A stretch of 64,000 nt of DNA from Strongylocentrotus purpuratus (lineage: Eukaryota; Echinodermata; Echinoidea; Camarodonta; Strongylocentrotidae), in assembly GCF_000002235.5 (NCBI RefSeq), contig NW_022145609.1, positions 13,670,328 through 13,734,327 on the forward strand, written 5' to 3'. Below are positions 12,418-24,560 of the stretch, one piece after another (position 1 is the stretch's first letter; every line of letters begins with the position of its first letter). The notes below the pieces were generated by a model that was given only the letters and a program-made list of their open reading frames with translations, had not been told where the DNA came from and made no database searches. A program made the position numbers and the translations under genes.

Positions 12418-15400
12418 CAATTTCCATAAGGGTCTGCTTTGAAGGAGGGTAGAGCACTTATCTGAACAAATCTTTTGATAACTACACGCGATGAAACTTC
12501 CAGCCCTTTAATGTAGTACTCCTGCACTATTTAATATGACACATGAAATGTAATACAAAATATTATAAAAACCTTTATTAAACAATCAATTTAAGACGAT
12601 AAGCCGAAAACCAATTGCTTACATTGAAAAGTAGGCCATGTACAATCATATTTCCTATTTTCATGTAAAAATTTATTCAACATCTTTGGTCAACAGGTCT
12701 TTTATGAACACGCCATGACACCCAATAAATCAGGATTACATGTACCTCATCAGTCAACAGGAAATGTATTGGGAAAGTATAATGGGCATCCAATTTTAAT
12801 ATAAAAAACAGAAATTTGGGGCTATTGTGTATACATGCAGTGTCAAGAGCACTATTGATACATGTATTCTCTACACTACAGGAAGGAACACCTAGAATTG
12901 TAAACTTGGAGGTGTTGTGTAATTCTTGTGTGGTGCAGAAAGAGGACAGGAGATACTATACCTTTACAGGCATATATATTGATTTGAAAAGAAAGACAGG
13001 GAAACAGGGTAAAGGGTGAATGGGTGAGGGGAGGCACGAGAACAAGGTGTACAAGGAATGAATGGAGGGCAAAGGTGAGTGTTGAAAGGGATAGGAAGAC
13101 AGAGAAGGAGGGGGCAGGGGTAGAGAATAGATCGATCTAAGCCCACCTGCCTATCTCACCTCTGAGCCTTTATGACGATGATTGTCTCATCCATACAGCA
13201 CAAGTCATTAATCCACTAATCAATGACCAGCATCCTTGCTTCAGTAACCCCCCTCATGAATATTCATGAGCAGTGACTCAATCTAAGCAGGGCATTCAGT
13301 TTATTGTATCCACAGCTATAATAATAGGCACATTCCATGTTAAACACAATCGTTTATTGTCATCTGGTTGGCCCATTGTCAACAGGGTTGTTTGGAAGGT
13401 GAACAGTTAAGTGTTCCCTAGCCTAAGCTGTCAACAAAAGATAGGGGTAGATAAACCCTAAGACCTGAGAAACAGTTAGACCACAACCTTTCTTTGTGTT
13501 ATGGACCAAGAAAATAAACCTCTCCATGTATGCTGGGCAGCTCTCTGTACACAAGACAGCTTATTTTCTTTAGGGTGCATCTTTCAAACTGGAGAAATAG
13601 TTTCAGTTTGATAAGACTGGGATGGCCCTTCCTTGTGTGGGATAGGCCCATTCAGGATCAAGAAAAGCCCTTCTCTTGAATCATGGATACTTGCTACTTG
13701 CTATTGTTTAACCTACACAGAAGTCTGAAAGAGGGGCAGTAAGTCCATGATCTTTGTGGGAACTGGCACATCCTGTACATTAATCTATGCTTGAAAATGT
13801 TCACAGCAATTCCTATAAATCATAGTAAAACATTGACTGAGAGCCCCAAACCCAAAATAATATTTTGGTTCAAATTCAAGTCAAGGAGAATTTGTAGAAC
13901 TTGTAGAGTGGAGCTTTGTACATGGTGTAGCAGCATTGCTTGCATTCCATGTTAGTCATTCAGGGAATATCATATTTTCCCAGACTGCCTCAAGACATCT
14001 CCTTAGAATGTTTGGTTTAAAATTCTTGAAGTATGCCTACACATTTAGTTATCTACATGTTCAAAGACTGTCCATGCAGCAGATAGTATTTATAATATGA
14101 AATTAAATCATTGTTCCACTTCGTTAAACGTTACATCTATTTTCACACCAAAGGCTAAAAAAGTAGCTTATATACAATGAGCACGAAGAAGAACCATTTC
14201 TATCACAATATAATACCGTAAAAATACACTGTTTAATCTCAATCTCAGGGGGAAATAGCATGAAAAATCGAGAGCATACCACCTGTAAGTGATTCAAAAC
14301 TATAGCAAATATGAGAACAAAGATCATGTGACCTATAAAACTGACCAATCGACAAGCCTGTCTAATAATAGATGACATAATCATAGACAGCCTTGGCCCA
14401 ACAGCAACCCATATTCAGCTGTCTGGTGACACACACACCCCTTTTAATAATGTAGGCCTATCAATAAAAATATCGGCCTGTGACGATACAAAGATACGTT
14501 ATAGATATGTGACGTTACAGGATACCTGCATTTACAGGAATTTCATATTTTCCCATTACAAAATTCCATGCTAAATGTCATGAAAAAATGCATTAATTAA
14601 ATCTACATGTATCTCCATAATACTACATGAAATCTATTAAATCTATAATTAACAGACTAGAAAATGGTGGTTACCCAAAAGTATAGAAGGATCATGTTCT
14701 ACCTAAAAAGATCAACAAAACCTGCATACATGCACATGTACATGTGAAACCTTGGAAAACAAAATACATCTTTTATTGTCAAACATAATATCATTAAAGT
14801 TACATGCAGATCATGATTTGATTATCAATCAATCATAAAGCAACAAATACGTGAATACCAATATCTGATTCATCTTTGATTCTTGCCACTCGCATTATAA
14901 TGCGTTCTGTGAATCATAATCCCCATTCATGCAGGGGCAGATGCTTATAAAATCTCATCTTGAACCCACTATCTCTGCTATGGTCACAATACATCAAGAT
15001 CTCATATCTTTGAAGATGAAAGTCATACTCGACTCTAACTAGATTATCTGCCCTCCTCCGTACGTACGTACTCCACAAAAGTGTATTGTGAGCAGGAGTC
15101 AGAAGATTGTGCCTCTGCCAAGGTCAGAAGGTCTCCCAAACCCAATCCGGCGAGCGAGAGGCTGTCTCCGACTTTGTTGAGCGGAGATGAGGGAATAACG
15201 TGGCGATTTCTGGAGGAGCGGCAAGGCAAGGAACCAGCGGTGTGTGATGATAGCCGATAAGGCACAAAGACGGAGAGAGGGTCAGGATGAAATCAAATTA
15301 TGAAGAGATGAATCGCCAAGGTCGGGGAGAATAATGATTCACACTCGTCCAACTCTCTCTCTGGCTGACATTGGAAAAGGAACTGTTCACGCAGGGATGG

Positions 15401-15513
15401 TCAGACTCAAACCCTGTGTGTGGAACATACCCCTCATCATTCTCTCATGATTTGACATGATTCGAAGAGCATGCAGAGGTTATCAAATCATCCAGTGGAT
15501 GATTTGTAATCGA
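12418..15513. other. Non-coding stretch, possible regulatory sequence
   Basis: No gene recognised. 13140-13330 is moderately GC-rich and contains the 18-base perfect palindrome CTCATGAATATTCATGAG (13253-13270), which resembles a POU-dimer site. 15050-15300 is another GC-richer patch with no protein match on either strand. Confidence 0.4.
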
Positions 15514-15533
15514 TGAGAGAGAAAGAGAAAGAA

Positions 15534-15574
<41 letters not shown>

Positions 15575-15620
15575 AAGAGAAAGAGAGAGAAAGAGAGAGA
15601 AAGAAAGAGAGAGAGTGTGT
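15514..15620. repeat. GA microsatellite
   Basis: Interrupted (GA)n/(GAAA)n ending in a short GT run. The overlapping Arg/Glu and Ser/Leu reading frames are artefacts. Confidence 0.97.
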
Positions 15621-18600
15621 GTGCAAATATCAAGTGAAATCATCACAAAATATGAATTACAGTCTTGCAATTTCATTTCAATGGAAGAAAGAGAGCACAC
15701 AGCCGCATTAATGAAATAGGTTGAACACAGTAAACTAGTGAAACCAGCGAGTATAAAGGCAAAATTGTAATAATGACAATAAACATTCTAGAACAATTAG
15801 AAAGCAACACACTAAATTAACAAATTAACTCAGAACTTATTGCCAAAAAAAATATTTGGTTAAATTTCTGTTATGACAAACTTTCCTATTTCGATTGCTA
15901 CATATTAATAATCAGAAGTTATTGAACACACATGGTTTATCCAAATTAATTTCGAGCTCTAATATGAACTGTCTTTGTGGTTTTATCTAATAAAGTGATT
16001 GGGAAACAGCCTGTCACAGAAGGCTACACAGTGTTTGGTGAGAAAATACACATACCACAAGGCAGATAAAAAACAGAGCCACCACACAGCACGCTAGAGA
16101 GAAGAATATAGAGGGGACAAATTATGTTGCTTCCAGAGCACAAGCAAACTATGGCTCCGTGCTTATTGATTCTGGTGGAACCAATTTTATTAGCAGGCAT
16201 TATCAAGCTGAAAGCAAGCAAGCAAGCACTCCATGCCTGCATAGCCGCACAGAGTGGCTGGCTGTGTGCACACACATCGTTTCAGTTGGGGGCTCCATTT
16301 ATAAGATTAACCATTATTTTCATTTCTGATGCTGATAAAAGGCAGGGGGAAATATGCTGGCTGTGTAACTAGCAGCACGTTTGTGATCGGGGCAGGCAGG
16401 CTTGGTACGTGTATATGCATGACAGATTGCATGCTGGGAGGAGCCTTGAGATATGAAAGAGATGGAAAGAGAGGAGGGCGAAAAAGAAAGAAGGAGGCAG
16501 AGGTAGAGGGAGAAAGAGAGAGAGGGAGAAAGAGAGAGAGAGAGATAATACTTAGGGGGAATGAAATGCTTAATGACAGCCGGAAAAGGAAATGCAAGAT
16601 ATTGGCAAATAGGTTATAATCATACAGATGTTCTGTAACAACTATTTTTAGATGATAGAATAATCAAGCAAATGAACTGAATCACACTTAAACAAATTTG
16701 TTAAAAGTATGCTATAGGCACAGGTACAAAGAAGATCTACTGTATATAACATGGAGGACGTCATTAAAAACAAAATGCCTTGAGTTGATGAGTATTCACG
16801 AAAGAAACAACACATCAATACAAGACCAAGAATATATGAGCTTAGCGGAAAGGAAGAAAAGAGAGGGAGAGAATAGATGCTGGCTGTTTTATTGAGTTTG
16901 TGTATGGATGGGGTCAGGGAGAGATAATGCAAAACAAGCAGTGCGAGCCGGAGCCTACGTGCAGCCAGCGTTCTGGCTGGCTGGCGACAGCGATCCCTGC
17001 CTCCCTCGCAGGGCCGACCCCGGCTTGCTGAGGGCTGCTCCTCGGCTGGTTATACAAACACAATTCCCCCTGCGTGTTATCACTCTCTACATATGGCAGC
17101 CGGCAGAATACAAGCTATCAATTTGTCAGATAGCGAAAGATTGATTGCTCATACATTTGCATGCCATATGTATAGCTAGCTAGGGTTGCCTGCCTCCACA
17201 TATAGAAATGGGCCTTCGTGTTGTAGATTAGGACGGATGTGTTGTAATAGAATATATGCAATGCGTACATAGAGCATACTTATATACATATCTTTGCCTT
17301 TTCACCAGGCTTTTGGGGTGCTGTCTTTTCTTTAATTCACATGCATATATTTTGAGCTTGCATTTCTTTCAGAGAATTGGTTTTAATTTTATTTATCTGA
17401 CTCATTTGAACAACAACATTTGAACCTTTTACTTGGATATTATGCTCAAAATCTTATCTTCTGCAGTTTGACTGAGCTCTATTCTATTCCTATCATTTTT
17501 GCCAATTGTTTCCAGTTGCTATACGCCGTATTTCAGTTGTACAATTTTGTTTTGCTTATAAAAATATAAACCAAGAAAGAAATGTAAAGTGTCTATAGTC
17601 ATTACAGGAATGGAATTAGACAACCATGCAATCACTAACAAAGATTCAACTCTGATTGAGAGTAACTTAACAAAGGAACATGGTTAATTGATTATTATTT
17701 AACCCTGTCATTGTTACGCAGTATCCGTATGTGTGAAATCAAGGTGCTTTGAGTCATGCCAACAACAAAAGATGTACAAGTACACAAAGTATTATTACCA
17801 ATGACTTTCACTGTTATACAACCAATGCTTTTACTACTAATCATAATAATCAATCCAAAATATTAATCGTAGGCAGAGTGTGAGCTTTTCACTTATATGT
17901 ATGTGAGAAGACATAATAATCTGAAGCGATCATGCATCATAGAGAGCAAATAATTAATTAAAGTGAGAAGAATGAAATATATCATTCAAAGGAAATTCAT
18001 TTGTAATGTAATGTATTGGGTGGCTCATAGATGAGAGATGAGAAGGGATATCATTCTCATGGGAGATGGGTGGAGCACAACACACACTCTCTAGAAGGTC
18101 ACCAGAAGGAGGTCACCTCAGTTGGGGTCATTGCTATCAGTCTAGACTGCAGACATGCCTTTCCTAGAAGTATGTTAGTCCAGGAAAACAAACCCTTTTC
18201 AATCATCTCCAGGGAAATCTATCCAACAACTTTACGTCAAAATGCAGTCTCGAGTAAACAAGACTACACAACAATTTACATGACAAGAAAGAATGGTGTC
18301 TTTCTTTATAGTTAGCTCTCTGCTGGAGTATAATTTCTCTTGGGAATAGAAAACATGAAGGAAATACACATACAGAGTCTGGATTACAGACTACTCTATT
18401 TACACATGTCTCATTGCAAGACATGGTCTAATGATAACACAGTCACAAATCAAAACAAAGTCAGGGCTTGTATGCTTTTACATTGTGTGAATTTTTTTCA
18501 AATAATCATCCTTTCCCCCATCCTGTACAAAAAATGGATGATGCATGTAAAACATGAACATGTGTAGGCTAAAGTCTAAAGACACATGAATTTGTAAAAG

Positions 18601-18893
18601 TCAAATTTAGCCTCTCTCTTATCAAAACATTATGTATGGTCAGAAGACATAAATTCAAGAGAATGAGGCTTCTAATTTCTATGCTTTAAACATACAAATC
18701 AAGGCCTACATTATACTTCACATGCAAATGATCATCTCTTGAGTGTGTTTCAAACTATATTTCCAATGAAACCTACACCCAACCATAACCCTGCTTTATT
18801 AAAGCAACGGCCAAAATGCTCTCCAACAAAATAGCATAAGATGACCAACATTTCATTTCTACACTTCGACACATATATATAAATATCAGACAC

Positions 18894-18898
<5 letters not shown>
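15621..18898. other. Non-coding stretch, possible regulatory island at 16.1-17.2 kb
   Basis: 16130-16470 and 16910-17200 are more complex and GC-richer than their surroundings, with words such as ATTTGCAT (17155) and CAGGCAGGCTTG; they are enhancer candidates only. A GA-rich tract lies at 16500-16545. No coding exon was recognised. Confidence 0.35.
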
Positions 18899-18931
<33 letters not shown>

Positions 18932-18990
18932 TGCATGTACTTGTATGAAACGTTTGTGCATGCACTTGTATAAAACGTTTGTGCATGCAC
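18899..18990. repeat. TA microsatellite plus 26-base duplication
   Basis: (TA)n at 18895-18925 is followed by two copies of TGCATG(T/C)ACTTGTAT(G/A)AAAC with spacing 26 bases (18932 and 18958), and the start of a third at about 18982. Confidence 0.9.
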
Positions 18991-19378
18991 ATTTTAATCC
19001 GAACCTAGCCTAATTTGATTCAATCTCTGGCTCAACTTATCCAGGAAAAGTCGGATTACGGTGATCCCAAAAGCTCAGAGCGCGAGCTTTGATCGTCCCA
19101 ACTCTTTCTTACGCTTCCAACACAGAACACAGACTGTGAGCAACGTACAGCAAAGAGCACAGAGGTACAAATATATCGACACAAATCCTTTCAATACACA
19201 GTTTGTCATGTGTTGGGAAGGAATTAATACAAAACTGACGCTGACACACATCATTACGAATTCATAGGCAATTTTTGATAATTCAATCAACGTGCTTGAA
19301 AACGTGTAGGTTTATACATGCCGAATTTCTGGAGCAGAATGCAACGAGGTTGTAGTCATATTAGTAGTGATACTAGCA

Positions 19379-20356
19379 GGACCCGTGGAAAATCCACGGG
19401 ATTCTAGGGGAGGGGGCCAAATAGATAGATAGATAGAGGCCTATGTGCTATCCAACAAAAAATTTAGATTATCTTTATATAGAGAATTTTTATAATATAT
19501 GCTGTTTGACCATAAATGGCGCATCGTAAAACAAACTATGTCAGATAGGATCTCGATAATTACGATTTATTTGCATTATTAATGTTGTGATTTCAATGTA
19601 GTTTCATGAAAAGACTACATATGCAGAGGCTTGGATTATGATTATGTTGGCATTGTTCACAAAATGTGTACAATTATTTTCAAAGTAAAGATTTTACGCG
19701 AAAAATCGGACGGTTTGTGCACAAATTGACTGGACTGTGTGTGGGACTGTGAGTGGGACTGTGAGCGTAGAATCCAGTGAAAGATTTTTTTTGGGGGGAC
19801 TCGATCTATATCAAATTTGGGGAAAATTTTGGGGGGGGGGGGGCTACTTTTTTATCTTTCGGGGGCTCATTTTTCTTGGGCTAATTTTTCATTAATTCAT
19901 TTAAAGATGCAGTTTGTTTAGTTTAGTAGCGTAGTGTTACGTAAAAAAAGGCGTACTTTCTGCGTCAAGTTTCTACGCCGAAAGTACGCGAATTTTGTTA
20001 AACATATTAAATTGTTTGCGTCCATCTTGCGTACTTTTTTGCGTTCCTCATGGTATGGTAACGTAGGCCAGCGTACTCTCAGCTCAGCGTAGTTGGTACG
20101 CAACTCTACTATGGACCCTACGCCAGTGTCACAAATAAGGTATTAAAAATATGCTCATCTGACCGTAATTAAATGCCCAAAACCCCCGAGCTTTCGGGGG
20201 TTCAGCCCTTTGTACCCGTGGACACCACGCCTGCACTCAAATCGCTTTGAGTTACCTGACCCCCCCCCCATACTTTAAAAATTGATTTGATGCAAGAACT
20301 GTATCATACTAAAAGTATTATCATGTTTTAAACGACCATGACGACCGTCTGATTTT
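19379..20356. repeat. Repeat-derived block with GTGG hairpin and one 100-base unit
   Basis: Begins with the hairpin ACCCGTGG-AAAAT-CCACGGG (19381-19400). Around 20110-20225 it carries CAGTGTCACAAATAAGGTAT, CTCATCTGACCGTAATTAAA and a GGGTTC..CCC hairpin, the same unit that is tandemly repeated at 59810-60425. A G run lies at 19836-19850. The boundaries are estimates. Confidence 0.6.
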
Positions 20357-21060
20357 CTTGTGAAAACTTTACTTTGCTTGTGAAAACTTTACTTTGAAAA
20401 ATGATTATCGAAATTCAGTATACAACTATACATGGCCAGAATAATCACAATCTAAGCCCAGGTTTCATACATCTATTCACGAAACTATATTGAAATCGGG
20501 GCAATAATAGCAATTTCAAAGTGTTGTTTAGACTCTCCTCACACCACGGACAGGCCTGGCTACTCTGGTCACCGCTACTCCATGCTCACACACTCAGCTC
20601 CGACAGCAGCGCTCAGCTGCGTTGGCAATACACTGTGGAAACTTTACTTTGAAAAATGATTATCGAAATTCAGCATACAACTATACATGGACAGAATAAT
20701 CACAATCTAAGCTCAGGTTTCATACCTCTATAGTCACGAAACTATATTGAAATAGGGGCAATAGGGGCAATAAGAGCAATTTCAAAATGTTGTCGAGTCT
20801 ACTCTATAGCTCAGCTCAGCTCAGATCACCTCACCCACAGTCACAGTTCCGACAGTGCTCGACAGCAGTGGCGCACTGCACTGCCCGTGCCTCACGGCAG
20901 CTAGCTTGCAACTGAACTGTCAGTTACGATACAATGAATTTCTTGTGAAAACTTTACTTTGAAGAATGATTTTCAAAATTCAGTAAACATGGACAGATTA
21001 ATACCAAAGTAACCCTGCTTGCATACCTCTATTCACGTAAACTATATACAAATCACGGCA
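20357..21060. repeat. Three-copy tandem repeat of about 255-310 bases
   Basis: The block CTTGTGAAAACTTTACTTTG, then GA(A/G)AAATGATT and a CATACCTCTATTCACG-like stretch, recurs at about 20357, 20630 and 20942. The first copy has its leading 20-mer doubled. Units end in CAGCTC/CGACAG-rich sequence of variable length. Confidence 0.85.
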
Positions 21061-21326
21061 ATCATCATAGAATCAGAGTCGAACCGACTGAGCTGTGCGT
21101 GTGACGGTGAGCGTAGAATCATCGCAAACATTATACACGTACGTTCGTACACAAAGCAGGTCCGCCTGGTCTACAAAGCATATCCTATAGAAAGACGCAT
21201 AGCACGGGTAAGCTCAACCCGTTGAGGATACATATTGGCTACATCCCCTCACCCGGGTGAGTCGTCTGTTGATGTGTATTTCTCTTACATGCTACAAAGC
21301 GAACCCTATATAGCAAGAGGTCTTAC

Positions 21327-21394
21327 TCGGGATACGCCGCAGCTTTTTCAATGAGACTTGCTACACCCGTTGACGCGAGTGGATTCTCGTCCAT
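21327..21394 (-). CDS. Candidate first coding exon of an unidentified gene
   Basis: 22 codons, MDENPLASTGVASLIEKAAAYP in one-letter code starting at ATG 21394 with A at -3 and G at +4, then GA before a gtaaga donor (phase 2). The reading looks protein-like, and the sequence just upstream on the same strand is a sharply GC- and CpG-rich block, as expected of a promoter/5' UTR. I do not recognise the protein. It cannot simply replace ZSWIM exon 1, because the donor phase differs (2 versus 1). The frame stays open upstream to 21751, but that part is low-complexity and probably untranslated. No downstream exon was found. Confidence 0.35.
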
Positions 21395-21420
21395 CGTGTG
21401 TCTCTTCGTCTCTCTTTGAT

Positions 21421-21700
21421 AATTAGACAGAGGGCGGGTGCACGCCTTGCCGACTCGCTCTCGCGGGTTCGTCGCCTCCTCGCAATCCGCGACGCCCGCC
21501 GTGCTCTCGCCCGCCCGTCCTCCCCGGCACCCCGAAAGCGCGTTTAACGGCGTGGACGTCGATCGCGGGGTCGACGTGGCACGCGGGTTGCGGGAGACAG
21601 GCCTCGTGGAATTGTGCCGCCCTCCCCGCGCCACGGCGGAGGCGGGCGGGGTCGGGGAAAGACGTTTTTGAGGAACCGTTTTGTACCCGTTTGGACCCCC
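21421..21700 (-). promoter_or_regulatory. GC/CpG-rich island upstream of the 21394 start
   Basis: About 280 bases very rich in CpG (CGCTCTCGCGGGTTCGTCGC, GTCGATCGCGGGGTCGACG and similar) in otherwise AT-rich sequence. It is the most GC-dense block in the window. It could be a promoter/5' UTR or a piece of a GC-rich repeat. I could not match it to 18S, 5.8S or 28S rRNA by eye. Confidence 0.4.
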
Positions 21701-21749
21701 CGCGGCGATTAGTGGTATTAGTAATATAGATATTTCTAGGCAGAGAGCC

Positions 21750-24420
21750 AACCGCGAGGCTAGCCAATGTCAATGATGGTCTATATGCAGCTATATGTAC
21801 TGAATACAAATGTATATGTTTGTATTTAGATAACTGACCAGAAATATATATCTGCCAATATTAAAATAATCCACCACTTATTTAATCTAAACAAGCTGTA
21901 TGGCACAGGATGTACATATAACTGTCATATGATCATTAATGTTTCATCTTTCTTTCATTTGAATCCAATGAAAGAGATGATTCTCGATTCAAAATCAATA
22001 TGTATATATGGACTATAAATGAAAATGAAATATAATACCATCAGGCAAGGTACTTTTGATTGTTAAAATATCAACAGATTAGTTGACTTCTTTGAAAATC
22101 ATTTGTTCCTATACCACACTGTTTATGCATGGAGGAAATCACTGCAAAACTCACAATAGTACAGTTCAGGAAAGAAATTACAGACTCTAATTATAGGCAT
22201 ACACAGTACATGTATTTCAGCAGAAAGATTGGATATTTTACAGAAATAAAGAGCCATTTTATAAAGCAAAATTTAGAGGACACACTTACATGTACAGTGT
22301 ATCATCATAGTATTATACTTATACCACAGATAATATCCTAACCTCGAGCCCTCCGCAAGGCTCGGTTTTGATGAACGTGCACCTGGCAAACAGGATGTAC
22401 ATGAATGAATGTAAATGTACAAATGTGGGAAAGACTCTTTCAATTTGTGGTCTATTCATTACGATTAAAGGGCAATAAGGATCAGCTCTCAATACATCGC
22501 AAGTCTGAATAGCCCTTAATTGTGTTACATGTACCAGTATATGCTGTACACTCCAGTTGTACAAAACTTGGAGGTGAATCAGTTTTCAAGTACAGCAAAT
22601 TCTGCACAAACTTCTGCTTTCCAGCCTTCCAGAAAAGACTGTTCCTATTGAAAAGCTTGATATTATAAGTTGCAAGAGTGCCAGTGACCACCTAAACTCT
22701 CGTCAGGCATTTGTGACGTAGATCTAACAAAGGTCACAAAATGGCCACACATTTTTATTTCATTTTCATGTGAAGTCTGAGCAATCTACTGTCACTGATC
22801 ACCAAAAGCTGATTGGGAAACCAAAGTCCAAAGCACCCAATGTCTCTGTTACCCTACTGCAGTTTTTGCAACTGAAACAGAGCTATCTTCACTTATCACA
22901 TGCATATAATATACTGGCGTTGATGACCTCACAGGTCTAATTCAAGTGCAGGACTATATGCATGTACATGTAGTCCTGGTCTAACAAGCTTGTACATGTG
23001 GACCTAATTTGGGACAGCGGCCTTCATAAATCTAGGCCACAATCAGCATGTGGCAAGTTGCAATTTGCTTCATATTTAGGGTTCAGCTACAGGTCACGTA
23101 TAATGCGTTCCAATGCCTCGAGTCACAGATGCTCAGGCGAGGATGATGCATTATGCCATAAAAAGCCTGGGCTTTCAAGACTAATCCACTGCTTGGCCAA
23201 TTTTGAGACTCTTTCGTGGACTTATATTACAAGTCAAATTTCAAGGTCAATTCTATACATTGAGTACAATTCAAATCTATCCATCTACAGGGGCAGCATT
23301 TTCTTTAGATGCTTAAAAAGCAGTCAAAAGTTTCCCTTTTTTTTGCTCATAGCTAGGAGCTCTTTTTAGATCTGCTGATCGATGACGAGCAATACTTATG
23401 TATTTTATTGCTTGGCAAAGCCCTTTCTGATATTTCCCAGAGCTTTCCAAAGCCTAAAAGCTCATTGATCTCTCAGAAGAATATATACAAATATTCCATT
23501 ACAGCTTTCTAAACAATATGAGAGAAAGTCCTGTTTCTAAATCAAACAGCTCCAAAGAAAAATTAATTAAGACTTACATGTAGGCTATATACTTGCTCAA
23601 ATAAGCAATCAAACAAAAACATGTGAAACCTGATGAAAAATTAGGGACCAATGATGTCTATTGTCTGGGGTCTCTGGACTGGGTGTAAACAGAAAAAATA
23701 GAAGGAAACATAGAGAATGAAAGGGTCCATGTGGTGGAATGACGATGATGCTACAGCTTGCTCCATCCCAGGACACACTTGCCGTTTGTTTGTTGAGAAA
23801 TATTGAAGTAGAGTCAGATGGTACATGCATGGGGTACGTACATACGTATAGGGCCCTCAATCAGCAAGAGCAGCATGTTGACTTCTGATTGGCTGTCTGC
23901 GGTGGACATGAGATCACGTGATATGACAAGAGTGTGCATTTGTCCACGCTTATGCAACATATATATATCAGAATACATAGAGGTTGATATTTGACATGCT
24001 TTATTCATAAAATTGAAGACATTTTCATGTAGGGTAATGCTTCTCTTTTCATGCTTTTCATTCAAATTACATGTAGCCAGTTCCCAAGAATAATTGGGAA
24101 ATTAATTGGCTGATGTTATGACTATCTCAAAGAGTGTTGGGGGGGGGGGGGGCTTCATTTACATATCCTATGTTCAAACTTCAATGCCAGAAAGGCACTA
24201 CCTCTCTGTTATTAAGTAAGTATAGCTCCAAACATGTAGCATGTACATGTACAGTACATGTAGAAGCACTTGAACATGTCTCTTTTTTGATAGACCTGGA
24301 GTTAATTAACTTTTCTTCACATCTGAATATCAAATATTTCACAAAATAGTACATGGTGTACATGTACCGGATTAGAAATTGAAAACCTGTTGTAATATTA
24401 CGGGTGAACCATTGATATAT
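21750..24420. other. Non-coding stretch, no gene recognised
   Basis: Mostly AT-rich. 23000-23200 is GC-richer and complex, a possible regulatory element. A G run is at 24139-24152, and overlapping palindromes of the ACATGTACATGT type are at 24235-24262. Confidence 0.4.
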
Positions 24421-24424
24421 CCAG

Positions 24425-24560
24425 ATTATCACGAAGGCCTAGAGGTCTACTGTATCGGAATGCCAGCTGCTTTCGAATCGGCATCCATTTTCAATACAGA
24501 TACTGGCTGCAATAAACAAGTCGCTAACCATATACCCTCTAGCACTAGACCACAATTGTA
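24425..24560 (-). repeat. Weak tRNA-like (SINE?) remnant
   Basis: The minus strand reads GTGGTCTAGTGCTAGAGGGT then, about 65 bases on, a B-box-like GATTCGAAAGC. A-box and B-box are recognisable but degenerate and no tail was found. It may be an old tRNA-derived SINE or chance. Confidence 0.25.

Noticed and set aside
8112-12457. Ala-Cys-Lys-Leu-rich frames resembling a repeat protein
   Set aside because: The AAGCTTGC words keep frames open on both strands and in several frames. The peptide repeats follow DNA repeats, with no start context or splice evidence.
21421-21700. GC-rich block as an rDNA spacer or rRNA fragment
   Set aside because: I could not align it to any conserved 18S, 5.8S or 28S stretch. 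A rDNA search of the species would decide.
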